Shown one piece after another: positions 11,881 to 24,700 of a DNA stretch of 64,000 bases. The position numbers were made by a program, and so were the translations under genes. Source of the stretch: Geosiphon pyriformis (lineage: Eukaryota > Glomeromycota > Glomeromycetes > Archaeosporales > Geosiphonaceae); the NCBI GenBank assembly GCA_016748015.1, contig JAAOMT010000648.1, forward strand, positions 48,659-112,658, in the 5' to 3' direction. Every line of letters starts with the position of its first letter. Position 1 is the first letter of the stretch. A model generated the notes under the pieces. It saw only the letters and a list, made by a program, of their open reading frames with translations. It did no database searches and was not told where the DNA came from.

Positions 11881-13744
11881 TCCTAAGGAAATTTATTTTT
11901 TAATTTTAATATTTAAAAACAATTTCTGTTTTAATTTATTCAATAAAAAATATTCTAGGGTATAAATTCAAGATTTTTGATTTTTCTTATCTTACAATAT
12001 TTATTTTTATTATATCTTTATTTATAATCATATTATTTGTTACTAGTTGCAATTTTTAATTATTCTTTTATTTATTTTTAATCTTCTTATTATTATTTTT
12101 AAGTCACATTATTATTTTTTAGTTAAATTATCATTACTTCAAATTAAATTATTACTATCTCAATTATATTTAATAAAATGTGGTTTAACTACTACCTTAA
12201 AACATACAATAAAGAATTATTATATAAAAGATGTAACTTATACATTAGCTACATATAACCAGCCACCCAAGTCAATTAAAACTACACTATTATACTTTTA
12301 TTTAGCATTAAAAATTCAATAATATTAACAAAACAAGACTAAAATCTAAAACAAAACAACAATAATTTTAGTAATTAAATATTAATAAATAATTAAAAAC
12401 AAAATCAATCTAATAAGCATTATATGTATTTAACATAGTTAAAAAACCAGTTATATTACAAACCACAAAATTTTTACTAATTAAGTTCTGTTTTTTATAT
12501 TTAATTTTGAACTTAATATTAAAACCCTATATTTTTTTTTATAATTAACAAGTAAATTCTAAACAAAAACAATAATATTAAATAAAGTCAATTCAAAAAT
12601 TTTAAAAACTTTTTGTATTATTTTTTAAACACCAATTTTTTAATAAAAGTTATATATATTATTTTGTTTTTTTGGTTAATAATAGATTTATAAAATTAAA
12701 AAATTAAAAACTAACAATTTTATACACAATTCTTATTTTTTAACAAATTTATTAATAATAATTTTTTTTAACTATATTAATATACAAATAAAGAAATAAT
12801 TTAACAACTTTTTTTTATATTAAATATAAAATTTATCATAATACTTTTTATTATTACTAATAGTTTTTTATAAAAAGTTTTAATAAAATATAAATACAAA
12901 CCAACAAACTTATAACTTATAAAATTAAAACTAATATATTTATTAAAATATTACAGTTATATTAAAAAACAATTAATTTTATTTATTATATTATAATTTA
13001 CAAACTTAAATACATAAGTCAACTTTTATAAAACATTATTAACAATAAAAATTTAATAAATTAAACTAAATTAAACTTAAATCAAACCAAATTTTCAAAG
13101 TAAATTCAGTTTGACTTCAAAATTAAATCTTTTTGACAAGTTTAAATTCAAATCTGATTTAAAGTTTATAAACTTGTTTAATAAAATTAAAAAAATTAAA
13201 TATTTTTTATTATTTATATATTAATTATTACTTTGTTTAATTATTATAATCAGTTAAAAAAGTATATAAAACTATATATATAACAAGTTTACTTTTTAAT
13301 TTATCAAAATAAACTTATTGTCTATATTATTAATAATTTAAATAGTCTAAATATTAATATTTTTAATAAATATAATTTCTAAAATAATATATAAGACTAT
13401 TTTAATAAGTTTAAATAAACAAAAAAAACAGTTAAATATATAATTTTAAAATATGTATATAAACTATTTTTTATAAAATTACAAATATTATTAAATCTTT
13501 ATAGTATTATTTAAAAGTTTTTTATTAAACAATATATATACAATAAAAAAATATTATTATTAATTAAAATAATAAACTAATAAATAATAAAATAAAATAA
13601 AATTATATAATAATAAAATTAATAAAAAAAAAATTTAACTTTAATAAGCAAATTGAATTAATAAAAATTTAATATTTAAGATTAGTTTTATAAATATTTT
13701 AATTATTATTTTTTTCAAAAAGTAACAAAAAAATATGGAAAAAA
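11881..13744. other. AT-rich spacer between desaturase and LINE-1
   Basis: No gene is supported. An open frame at 12047-12322 is low-complexity Leu/Ile/Lys with no recognisable motif. Around 13060-13190 there are short alternating TTAAGTT/TTAAATT-type repeats, resembling those at 21440-21620 on the other side of LINE-1. Otherwise only homopolymeric and TA-rich sequence is seen. Confidence 0.55.
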
Positions 13745-13808
13745 AAAACTTTTTTCTCTTTTACCTCCAAAATTCTTCAAAAAGCACGTTTTCTGTTAAA
13801 GAAGTTTT
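13745..13808 (+). promoter_or_regulatory. LINE 5' leader inverted repeat (LINE-1 copy)
   Basis: AAAACTTTTTTC near 13745 pairs with AAAGAAGTTTT at 13798-13808, with about 40 nt between the arms. One arm base is changed relative to the AAAACTTCTTT consensus. Confidence 0.6.
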
Positions 13809-13932
13809 CTAATTTTTTCTTACTAGTTTTTTCAACATTTCTTTAAGTGATAATCCTTTCATTATAAATTTAAAGACTGCTTTGGCTAATAACCCTTTTG
13901 TGGTGGACCTGAAAGCTGCTTCAAATAGCAGT

Positions 13933-15797
13933 ATGTCAATGAAAAAGGCTCTTAAAGATGCTCTTTATGATCCTGTAGGTGGTACTTTTTCTCAGAAGAA
14001 AAAGGTCTCTGTTGGCAATATAAAACACTCTGGTGATGAAAGGGAAATTTTTCTCACCAAACCTAGTGTCAATAATGGCATGTACTCGGATATAGACAGT
14101 AAGTTAGGTGATGATGAGCTCAATAGTGCTGCAATAAGTTCTGGTGGTGGCTCTTTTCTCAATTCAGCTGCGACAACTCCTAAAGCTAAAAGAATCAGTA
14201 ATAATTTAGTCAGTAGCTTCCCTATTGGTACTATTAGCTTTGAAATGGATGAGAATATGGTTCATCTCCTCCTTCTTCTTAATATCTCTTTTGACAAGAG
14301 GTGGATTGATTCCAAAGTGGTGAAGACTCAGGTTGAGATGCCCATTAAAAAATCTTTTGCTTTGGATATCAATCTCTCAGCTGTGGAAAGTAAATCAGTG
14401 ATGGCAAAAACTCAGTTTATTCGAAAATTTTTTTCAAATATCAATGGTTTTGGGGGGCCACCACCCTCTCAAAATTTGAAGGGATTATTCAATCTACTTT
14501 TACTTCTGAAGAAAGCATGAATAAGGCTGCTTCATTGACCAGAGAGAATAAGATTGTCATGAACACCAATTTCAAGAAATCAGGAGTATGCTTAGATTGG
14601 GCCATAGTAATCAAGAAAATTCTCATAAATACCCCAAAAAAAATGATTGTTGCCGCAGTCACTAAATTTGGTAAAATTAAGTCAATCAGAATTCAATTGA
14701 TTGGCATGTAGCAGAAGACTGTAGTAGAGTTTGCCAAATCAAGTCAAGTCGATCAGTTGGCCTCAAAGTGGTTATTCCTAATCAGAAAAGATTTGGTGCG
14801 TGTGGCCAAAGCTGTGGATGATCATGATATCTGGGCTTTTAAAGATCAGTTCAGAGTGCTTTTGTTTACTTTGCCAGTGGGAACAACTGCATATAATCTT
14901 GGTACTCTTTTGGATAGAACTGGTGGGAAAACTTGCATCATTAATCAATTATTGGTAACTGGCAATAGGGTTTATTGTGCTGTAGTAGGCTTTGAATCTG
15001 AAGTGGAGTTGGACTCTGCCTTTTGTACTGAGCCTATTTTTGGTGGTGTGTAACTATCATGGACTAGGTTGGATTTAATTTGGTATGGGAAATATGGGAG
15101 ATTTGGTCATTCAGTCTTGGAATGTGATGCTTCTGATGTTTCTGTTCCTGTGCCTTCTGTTTCTTTTAAAAAAAATGCTCTTGGTATAGATCATCTTTAA
15201 TTAGCCAAGTTGTATGTGAAGAAAAATGTTCCTATCTCTTGCCCTGCTGCTTTTGGTAGCAAATTGTAGGCTCAAGTAGTTTTTCTTGATTTCTCTTCTG
15301 GTAGCTCTTCTTCTAATTCTGGTCATGGTTTTGGCATCTCTTCATCTGGTGCTTTGGCTTCAGGTTTGGGTGGTGGTGCTCCCTCTTTTCCATTTGATGA
15401 GTCTCCCTTAGATGCTTGTTTGGCATCTTTGGAACACTCTCTTAAACTTTTGGCTAAGCAGATTTCTGGTATTTTTAGGAAATTGAGTTTTGTTGAATTG
15501 GTGCTCATGGTACCATTTTCTGGTGCTCCTTTCCTGATTGGCTCTGTGCCTGTGGCTCCTGTTTTGGATTTGGATATGGCCTTGGATGGTGTGTTGGCAT
15601 TTTTTTCTCCCCCTCCCTCAAGTGTTGAATTGGATGCTAGTCTCGATTCAAGTAGTTCAAAAGTTCTGACCACCAAAGTGGACAGTTTGGAATCTAAAAT
15701 ATTAGCTCTAGAGGCTTCAGTTGGTTCTGTTCTGGTGAAATTAGATCTCTTGTGTTCTGGTTTGAATTCTCCCTCCCTCTTTTGTTCCAATAAGTAA
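13933..15797 (+). pseudogene. LINE-1 ORF1 (alpha type, CCHC protein), broken
   Basis: It starts at the conserved Met-Ser-Met-Lys-Lys. An N-terminal Ser/Gly-rich region is followed at about 14580-15050 by a folded block (DWAIVIKKIL, then WQK, FRVLLFTLPVG, KTCII) that may be RRM-like. A degraded zinc knuckle lies near 15085 (WYGKYGRFGHSVLEC, two Cys lost), then a Ser/Pro-rich linker and a C-terminal Leu/Val heptad-like segment. There is a frameshift near 14457 in a G-run, a stop at 14709 (TAG where other copies have Trp in LWQKA) and further stops at 15051, 15198 and 15267. The frame is also open upstream of the ATG. Confidence 0.8.
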
Positions 15798-15798
15798 T

Positions 15799-18700
15799 CT
15801 GGTTTGGAAGTTTGCTATATGTAATGTTCGTGGTATCAATGTTCCTGTCAAGCAGAAAGATGTTGTGTGTTGGCATCATGATTCTGGCATTTTGGTCTTA
15901 TTTATCATGGAAACAAAATTAAAGTCTTTTACTAGACTGTGGATTGCGAATAAGTTTGATGGAGTGTGAATTTTTTCTTCAGGATTAGATAAAAGTTTCA
16001 TTGGTGCTGGGGTGGCGATTATTATAAACAATTTTCTAGCTTATCATGTTTCTAAGATGGAGAAGATCCCCAGTTAGGTTGTTTTTGTTTGGCTCTTGTT
16101 CAAAGGCAAGCTCTTGGTTATTCTTTTGGGATTGTATGCAAGTGCTTTTTCTGGGGCTAGATTTGATCAGGCTTCTGAAGTTAACTTTTTCATTGCAAAG
16201 GCTGTCAACTCCAGCACTTTTGTTGTCTTGGGTGGGGATTTTAATAAGAATAGATCTGGTCGGAGTGCAAGTTTCAAGTTCTGTCTGGGTTTGGGTTTGG
16301 TCAATTTGTTTGTTGATCATTATTTGGCTGGTTCTTATACATGGAGCAACTCAAGAGGTGTTGTAAAGACAATTGATCACATTTTTGTTAGTAGTAGTTT
16401 GTCTTTTGCTGTTGCTGGTCATCAGGTTGTCCTTGTTTCAGATTTTTTCAACACTGATCACAGAGCAGTTATGGTGTTAGTTGGTTTAAATGGGCTCTTA
16501 GATGTTCAATTGAATAGCTTGCACAAACAGGCAAATAGGGATTGTTAGAAGTTCAAATTCAAAGATGCTGACAGTGCTAAATGGGCTAAGTTTAGGGATC
16601 TTTTTTTAATAAAACTCTTGTTATTGGGTGTTATGTTCTCTGGTGCTAAAGCACATGGTAATATGAATGCTATGTGGGCAATGTTGAAGGAGGCTATAAT
16701 AGGGTCTGCTGATGAGACATTTTTAAGACATTGGTTCAGCGAATTCAGGTGCTCGAAGAACAAACATTTTTCTAAGTTTTTTGGTTTGGAATTGTTGGTG
16801 GCCAAGATTGTCAAGAAATTTTGCTCTGGTGGCTTGTTCGATATCAACCTTCTTGTAAGTAAGTGGTTAACTCTAGATAATGCCAAAGCTTGCACTTTCA
16901 AAGACTTGGTTAGCTCAGGTGTCAAATCTGAGATTATTGTTAAGCATTTGTCTTTGGTCTGCAGAGATTACAGAAGAGTGAAGATGTTTGAGTTGAGATT
17001 CACTGAGGAAGTTTCTATCAAAAAGGCAATTGAGAGACACATGAAGAATTTTTGTTCTGACAAAGATAGTATGATCAGAAGTGTGTTGGACAGATCTTTT
17101 TGCAAAGTGGTGCTGAATTATCTAGTGGTTGATGATAAATTGGTTTTGGAGCCTGAAGAGATAAAAGTGAGTGTGGACAAAATAATAGAAGAGTAGACAA
17201 GAAAACATTTGGTGCATTTGGCGGTCCCAGATCTTTGGGCTCAGCAGTATGAGTCTTTGAGCTATGTTCGAGATGATGCCTTTTCTAATGTTATGCATGA
17301 GATCAATATGGACGAGTTGCTTTCTGTTATTGATGTCTGCCTGATGGCAAAACCACTGGTTTGTCTGGTATTCCAAATGAATTGTGGAAGCATAGTGATA
17401 AAGTGGTTTTGGGGTGCTTGTTGGTGCTATTTAATGTGTGTTTGACTGCTAGTGTGGTGTCTGTTTTGTGGAAAAGGGCATGGGTTTCAATGATTTCTAA
17501 GCCTTATGACTGGGATGGAGTCCTTACAAACACTCAGCCTATTGTTTTGATTGAAATTGCCAGAAAAATTCTTTTTAAGGTTCTGTCTGATCATATTTCA
17601 GTGGCTTGTAGTAAGTTCAACATCCTTTGGAATGACAACTTTTCGGTATTAAAGGGTACATCTACACAATTTCTGGTGTTTGCTGTTGGTTCAATAGTTG
17701 AAGATGCTCTTGAAAAGAATCGGGAGATATGGTTGGTTTTGCAGAATATGCAGAAGGCTTACAATTCAATTGGGTAACATCATTTAAGAACCAGCTTGTG
17801 ACATATCAAGATGTGTGAGAGGTTCATAAGGTTTTTTGGTGGTATTCACGAGAACAGAATTAACAGAATAATGACTGATTTTGGTTTGTCTGGTGGTTAC
17901 AAGGTACATGATAGGTTGGATCAGGGTGAGATCTTTTTACCTCTCCTGTGAAGAATCTTTTATGATCCACTTTTGTGCAAGGTCAAAAGACACAAACAAT
18001 TGTGTGGATACCAAATTGATACTAAGTTTGTTTCAAAAACTGGCAGGATTGAGAATGGTGGTGGTTTAACTTCATACTTTTTGGCTGGCGCATTTGTTGA
18101 TGATACAATCTGGGTTGAGAACTGTCAAGCTTTTACTCAATATGCACTGAACATTGCCAGTAAGTTTTTTGTGATCAATAATATTTTTATCAACAGTGAG
18201 AAGACAGTAGTTATTCCCATAAATCAGGGTGTTAAGATTGCTTCACTGAGTATTTATGGTCAGCCAATTTCGATTACTAAGAAGGGCAAAGCTCATCATT
18301 ATCTGGGTATTTTTTTGTTGACTAAGGGATTGTTCAAGCTGAGTGTTGCCAAAGCTCATGCTGATGTACATTTCTTTGTTAATGTTGTGCTTAAAAAAAC
18401 TGTTACAGACAAACAATTCTCGTATTTGGTTTTAGCTGTCTTGCAGCTTATTGTCAGCTATTGTATTCAGTTCAGTTTTGTCCTTTCTAATGTTTGTTAC
18501 AAGTGGGATGCTTTGGTTAGAAAAGGTCTCAGATCTAAAACTTGTTTTCTTTGTGATTTTTTTGATGTGGCTTTACATCATTCATTATTGTATGACCTGA
18601 AACCTTTTGAACAGATGCAGTCTGAAGAGAAGGTGGCTGCTCTAATAATGTTCTCCAATGCTTCTGGTATTCTTGGGCATTTGTTTAGTCATAGATTTTT

Positions 18701-20480
18701 GGATTTGCAGGTTCTTGGTTGGGCTTCTTTAGATCCTCTGCAATTCCCTGTCAGATTGCATGTTAGTCTGGTGAACAATTTTTTGGCTGGGTTGGTAAAG
18801 ATTTTTTTGGACAATGAGCTATTTTTGGTAAACAATCTCTCCACTGTGTTTTGTAGTTCTGGTCACTTTTCTCTATCTTCTGTTCTTAGAGAGTCTCTGT
18901 ATTTTGATTTGGTCTTTTCTCTTAAGCATTTTGGTGTCACTTTTTGTGATCAGCTTTTTAATAAAAAGGGTGGTTTGCTGGATTGGAAGACATTTTGCCA
19001 TTAGAAAAGATTGGATCTGCATGGTCCTGTGTCTTGTTGGTTCACAGTTTCTTTTAAGTTTTTGAAGAGTCAGAGTTCTTCATTGTCTGATTTTGCTGGC
19101 TTTGCTGTGCTGCATGGGCTGAACATTCTGGGGTCTGAAGAGTTTTTTGCTGTAAGAGATGGATTGCATAATATGTGGTCAGGTTTTTTTGAGGTCTTTA
19201 TGGATGGGTCTTTAAAGAATTTTGGTTCTGCTGAGGTTACTGGTGGTGCTGCTGCTTACTTTCTGGTCTTGGATCTAAGTGTTGGTGTTGCTATTCAGGA
19301 TCTTTTGTCATCTACTATGGCTGAATTACAGGCTGTTGCTTTGTTTTTGGAGTGTGTTCTTTTTTTAAGTACTGTGGTGTTGTATCTTGACAGCCAGGCT
19401 GTCATTAATGCTTGTGTGTCTGAGATGTCTTTGGTCACCTCTGATTTCCGTAATCAATGCTGGCTAAAGAGATGTCATATTTTCAATTTGGTCAGAGATA
19501 AAGATCTTAGTGTGAGTTGGATTAAGGTGAAGGGCCATTCTGAGATTCCTGGGAATGTGAAGACTGACTTGGCTGTTGAGGCTGCCTCTGGATCTCCATT
19601 TTCTCTGTTGGCTGGTGTGTGTGAACATTTTCTGGTTGCTGAGAGTACTCCTGTCTCTGGTAATGTCCGTCATTTTGTCAGGAATATTTTTTGCTCTGTT
19701 TGTTGTGCTTGTTAGGAAGCTGGTCCTGGTTTTGATGTGGTTCCAAGTGTGATAATTGTTCGCATAAACTGGGTTGTTACAGCAATGGTGTTGCATCCTA
19801 ATTCTCATATGCTTGCTGGTTTCACTAATCGTAAGTCCTTAACACTTTACACTTATCTTATAAAGACTGTACACAGAAGGCTACTGGTTGTGGTCAGAAA
19901 GAGATTGTATGACAGACTTTATTCTGGTATGTTGTGTTTGTTGTGCAGTAATGTGGAGTTCTCCGACCATTCTTTTACTTGCATTCATGAGTTTGGCATT
20001 AGTGGTGAGATCTTGGCTAAGGCTTCTGCCCATTGGTCTGTTTTGGCTGACATTTTTGGCTCTTCTGTGTCTGTTGTGCTACAGGTCTTATCTCAATGTT
20101 CCACTGATGTTGGGCTTTATGCTTTGATTTGTAAAGAGTTTGTGCTGGATGAGTGATATGATAAGGCTTGTTGTGTTTTTGATGATAGGAAGATGGCTGT
20201 TGCTTGGTTGGCTGACTTTGTGAGGTTTGTCGTGGAACTGCATCATGCTAAAGTGTAGTTAATAAGATCTAGTCACCAGATGAAGATGGAAAAGGCTGGT
20301 TTGGTTTATGATGGTGATATTATTTCTGGACTTTTTTGTGGGATGTCTTCGGTTTTGTCTGATGGTGTTGTTAGATTGCTTGGTTTGGCTGAGGCCTTTG
20401 CTGTTAGCTTTGGTCATCAGAGGCCATGTAGTTTTTTTTCTGGTCTGAGTGGTGATGTGTTGGTTAATATAAGTGTGTAG
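15799..20480 (+). pseudogene. LINE-1 ORF2 (endonuclease-RT-RNase H-CCHC), broken
   Basis: Endonuclease: ICNVRGIN near 15820, METKL near 15910, LGGDFNKN near 16235, SRGVVKTIDHIF near 16355 and the catalytic TDH near 16455. The endonuclease-RT linker is at 16560-17200. RT: LSGIPNELW near 17362, LVLQNMQKAYNS near 17735 and FVDD near 18093. RNase H: MDGS near 19200, ELQA near 19325, LDSQA near 19388 and KGHS near 19530. A C-terminal finger CLLCSNVEFSDHSFTC lies near 19938. A one-base deletion near 17335 shifts the frame. Stops include TGA at 17949, TAG at 19002, TAG at 19713 and TGA at 20154, the latter four at Trp codons of other copies. It copies the LINE RNA at the target site; this copy cannot. 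Confidence 0.88.
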
Positions 20481-20500
20481 TGTTGTTTTGTCTGGTCTGA

Positions 20501-20512
20501 GTGGCTAGCCAC
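20501..20512 (+). other. LINE 3' UTR palindrome GTGGCTAGCCAC
   Basis: A perfect 12-bp palindrome 20 bp after the ORF2 stop, within a conserved 3' UTR (TGTTGTTTTGTCTGGTCTGA precedes it). As RNA it can fold as a 4-bp stem with a CUAG loop. Confidence 0.55.
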
Positions 20513-20624
20513 ATGTAGGAAGTGTGTGAGTCATGTTTAGTTTGAGCCTCTTAGTTTGGTTCTATGTACTAAATAGTGATTGGACTTTACTCATTAAAAG
20601 CATAATAAAAAAAAAAAAAAAAAA

Positions 20625-21636
20625 TGAAAATATAAAAATAGTCTATATTATTAACAAAAAATAACACACTGATATAATTTTATGCTTTATGTTAACATTC
20701 TTAAAATTTAATATTAAATATTAATTATACTTTTTAATAGTATTTATTTAATAATCTTTAATACTAAAAATTATATATAAATATTAACAAGTAATTTTTT
20801 ATTTACAAATATTTCAATATTTAAAAAAATTGAAAAAGAAAAATAAGTAAATTAGAAAAAATTAAATATTTTAGAAATAATTTTATTACTTTAATTTATA
20901 TATGTCTTATATATTGGAACATGTTTTTTTATAACTGAAAAATATATTATATATATAGCTATTTAAAATAATTAATAACCAAATTAGTAACTAAGTTAAT
21001 AATTAAATTATTAATTAAGTTAATGATTAGATTATTGATCAGATTAATAATTAAGTTATAATAATTAATAAAAACTATAATTTTTAATTGCAATAATATT
21101 ATAAAAAAACAAAATATTTAAAAAGATTATAAGTTAATTAAAAAAATGTTTTAAGAATAAAATTGCTATTTTTTGTAATTTTTTGATTAATTTGATTAGA
21201 AAACTGTATTTAAATTATTATTTTTCATTAAAAATACGATATTTAAGCATATTAGACATAATTTTTTTGTTTTATATATATAATTTATAATTACTTAATA
21301 ATTTAAAAATTATTTGTTATTTCTGAATATATTTTTTTCTATAGATAAAAATATAATTGTAAATATAAAATCTTATTTAGTATCTAAAATTATAAATACA
21401 AAAATTATTAAAAAAAAATAATTAATAATATAATATAATTTTTAATAATTAAACTTAAATATGTTTATAAATTTTAAACTAAACTTGTTATTTAAGTTCA
21501 AGTTAAGTTTAAGTTCAATAATTTAAAGTTTAGTTTAAGTTCAAATTCAAAATTTAACAAAATATTTGTTTAAATTTAGTTCAATTTAATAATTTAATTA
21601 AATTCAAATCAAACTAAACTAAATATTAAAATTTTA
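20625..21636. other. AT-rich spacer between LINE-1 and LINE-2
   Basis: No gene seen. It contains a 12-bp tandem repeat at 20977-21060 (listed separately) and, at 21440-21620, irregular repeats of TTAAGTT/TTCAAGTT type. The rest is low-complexity A/T. Confidence 0.6.
20977..21060 (+). repeat. 12-bp minisatellite, seven units
   Basis: Seven contiguous 12-mers related to AATTAAGTTAAT, with no indels between units. Variation is mainly at two or three positions (for example GATTAGATTATT and GATCAGATTAAT). Confidence 0.75.
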
Positions 21637-21647
21637 TTTACAGACTT
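21637..21647 (+). repeat. LINE-2 target-site duplication, left copy
   Basis: TTTACAGACTT, identical to 28426-28436 on the other side of LINE-2. Confidence 0.75.
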
Positions 21648-21748
21648 TTTTTTTTATTGCAATTTAACGAGTGAAGCCCAACTGCTATTTAGTACAAAAA
21701 ACTAAACTAAGTGGCTCAAACTAAATGTGACTTACACACCCTCTACAT

Positions 21749-21760
21749 GTGGCTAGCCAC
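21749..21760 (-). other. LINE 3' UTR palindrome GTGGCTAGCCAC (LINE-2)
   Basis: Identical to the LINE-1 palindrome and at the same distance from the ORF2 stop. Confidence 0.55.
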
Positions 21761-21780
21761 TCAGACCAGTCAAAACAACA

Positions 21781-24700
21781 CTACATACCTATATGAACCC
21801 TAACATTATCACCCAGACCAAAAAAAAAACTGTACAACTTATAATGGCCGAAGCTAACAGCAAATGACTCACTCAAACCAAGTAATCTGACCACTCCATC
21901 TGACAAAAAAAAAGACACAATGTGGAACAAACCAGAAACCACACTGTCATCATGAACCAAACCAGCCTTTTCTATGACAATCCTGTGCTTAGATCTTACC
22001 AACCAAGCCTTCACACGATGCAACTCCACAATGAAACTCACAAATCCAACTATCTGAACATCTGCTTTCTCCTTATTCTTAAAAGTTTTATAGGCCTTCT
22101 CACTTCATTCATCTAAGACAAACCTCTTACACACTGTAGTATATAAACCCACATCCGAGAAACATTGCAATAGCACCCACAAAACAGTGGAAGATAACAA
22201 AAGGTGAGCTCCAACCAGAGTAGACCAATGTGTAGATGCTTCCACCAGAATATTGTTATGAATACCAATGTCACCAGCACAGGTAAAAACATGATCCAAA
22301 AGTTCCATCTTCCTACACATCAAGCACAACATGCCAGGGTATTTCTTATTATATAATCTCTTTCAAACAGCCACCAGCAACTGTCTATGTATTGCCTTCA
22401 TAATATACGTGTGCAGATTGGAAGATTTAAGACTAGTAAAACCAGCAAGCATATAGAAGTCAGAATGCCATACTTTTACAGTAGCAACCCAGTTCACACC
22501 CTTTATCAAATCCTCAGAAACCACATCAAAACTAGGACCAGCCTTCTAACAAGCATGATAAATGGATTGAAACATATCTCTGACAAAATAACAGGCATTA
22601 TCTGATACAACAGTGTTCTTAGTAACCAAAAACTGTTCCCACACTCCAGCCAACAACCTAAAAGAAGACTGCACAGTCTCACCAGCCACCAAATCAGTTT
22701 CAACATTACCATGGATCCCAGAATGGCCCTTGACCTTCACCCAACTTATACTAAGATCTTTTTCCTTGACCAAATTAAAGATGTGATGCCTTTTAATCCA
22801 GCATTGGTTATGGAAATCAGGTGCAGCAGAAGATAGCTCAGAAACACAAACATTAATAGCAGCTTGGCTGTCAAGATGCAAAACCACAGTACTCAAAGAT
22901 GGAACACACTCCAAGAACAATGCAACAGCTTGCAATTCAGTCATAGTAGAAAACAACAAACCAATGACAAAAACACCAACACTATGATCCAATGCAAAAA
23001 AATTGACAGCAGCCCTACCAGCAACACCAGCAGAGCCAACGTCTTTCAAGGATCCATCTGTATACACTTCAAACAAACTAAACCATATTTCATGCAAATC
23101 ATCTTTCACATCAGAAAACCCACTAGATCCCGTAATGTCCTCAAAGCCAGAATGAACAAACTCAGCAGAGCCCGACAAAGATGCACCTGGGTTCAGCAAA
23201 TGATTAGAAGCAACCACAAACCAATAAGGGACAGGACCATGAGAATCCAGCCTCTTTTACCAACAAAAAGTTTTTCAATCCAACACGCCACCCTTCTTAT
23301 CAAAAAGTCTATCTCTAAAAGCAACACCAAATCACTTTAAAAAATGCACAGAATTGAAATATAGAGACTTTCTGAGAATTGAGAACAAAGAAAGCCAACC
23401 AGAACCACAAAAGGCACTCAGAAGATTGTTTGCCAAAGAAAGCTCATTGTCCAACAAAATCTTAACCAAGCCAGCCAAGAAATTGTCCACTGGACTAACA
23501 TGTAACTTGACTGGAAACTGCAAGGGATTCAAAGGAGCCCAACCCAAAACCTGTAAATCCAAGAACCTATGATTGAACAAATGCCCAAAAATACCAGAAG
23601 TATTAGAGAAGGAAACCAAAGCTGCAACCTTTGCCTCAGACTGAATCTGTTCAAAAGTTTTCAAACCATACAAAGAGAGATGATGCAATGTTACATCAGG
23701 AAAATTCCAGGGCAGCCTAGTCTTTACCTTAAGACCCTCCCGAATCATAACATTCCACTTGTAACAAACACCTAACAAGACAAAACTGAACTGGATTCTG
23801 TAATTAACTATAGGCTGCAAGACAGCTGATACCAAATAAAAGAATTGTTTGTCTGTGATAGTTTTCCTAAGCACAACATTAATAAAAAATCAAACATCAG
23901 AATGAGCCTTGACAACACTCGGCTTAGACAGACCCTCAGTGTACAAAAAAATACCTAGTTAACAATGAACTTCATCTTTTCTGGCAATAGAGATAGGCTG
24001 ACCACAAATGGACAAAGAAGCAACTTTGACACTCTAATTAATTGGAATAGCCACTGTCTTATCACTGTTGATAGAAATGTCATTAATCTCAAAAAATTCA
24101 CTGGCAATGTTCAGAGCAAACTGAGTAGAGGTCTGGCAATTCCCAATCTAAATAGTATCATCAACAAATGCCCCTGCAGCAAAATAGAAAGTTAGACCAC
24201 CACAACTTTTGATCCTGTCAGTTTTCAAAACAAACTTAGTGTCAATATAGTAATCACACAAATGCTCATGTCGCTTGACCTCGCACAGGAGCGGATTATA
24301 GAAGATTCTTCAGAGAAGAGGTGAAAAAACCTCACTCTGATCCAGTCTATCATGCACTTTGTAGTCTTTAGTCAAGCCAAAATCAGTCATCACACAATTA
24401 ACTCTATTCTCATGTATACCACCAAAAAATCGGATGAATCTATCACACATTTTGATTCATCGCAGACTAGCCATTAAGTGAAACCACTCAACAGAATCAT
24501 AAGCCTTTCTCATATTCTGTAGAACCAGTCATATTTCTTTATTCTTTTCAATTGCATCTTCAACCACCAACCCAATGGCAAATATTGGAGACTGTGTGGA
24601 AGTGCCCTTTAGAACCAAAAAGTTGTTTCCATAGAGAATTCCAAACTTGCTACATGCCAGCAAAATACAATCAGACAAGATCTTAGAAAAAATCTTCCAG

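Larger units (their letters stand above)
13745..20624 (+). mobile_element. LINE-1: full-length non-LTR retrotransposon (alpha ORF1, type I ORF2)
   Basis: A 6.9-kb element with the 5' leader inverted repeat (13745-13808), ORF1, ORF2, a 3' UTR with the GTGGCTAGCCAC palindrome, and a poly(A) tail at about 20607-20624. The domain set (CCHC ORF1, APE endonuclease, RT, RNase H, C-terminal CCHC) resembles fungal Tad- or I-like LINEs; the exact clade is not assigned. ORF1 and ORF2 each contain a frameshift plus several stops, so the copy is inactive. No clean target-site duplication could be read because both flanks are A-rich. Confidence 0.9.

Noticed and set aside
8208-13744. tRNA or rRNA genes in the spacers
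   Set aside because: No A-box/B-box pair, cloverleaf or conserved rRNA block was found on either strand by reading.
15323-15879. Minus-strand frames opposite LINE-1 ORF1
   Set aside because: Antisense of the Ser/Gly-rich ORF1 C-terminus; no conserved counterpart in the other LINE copies.
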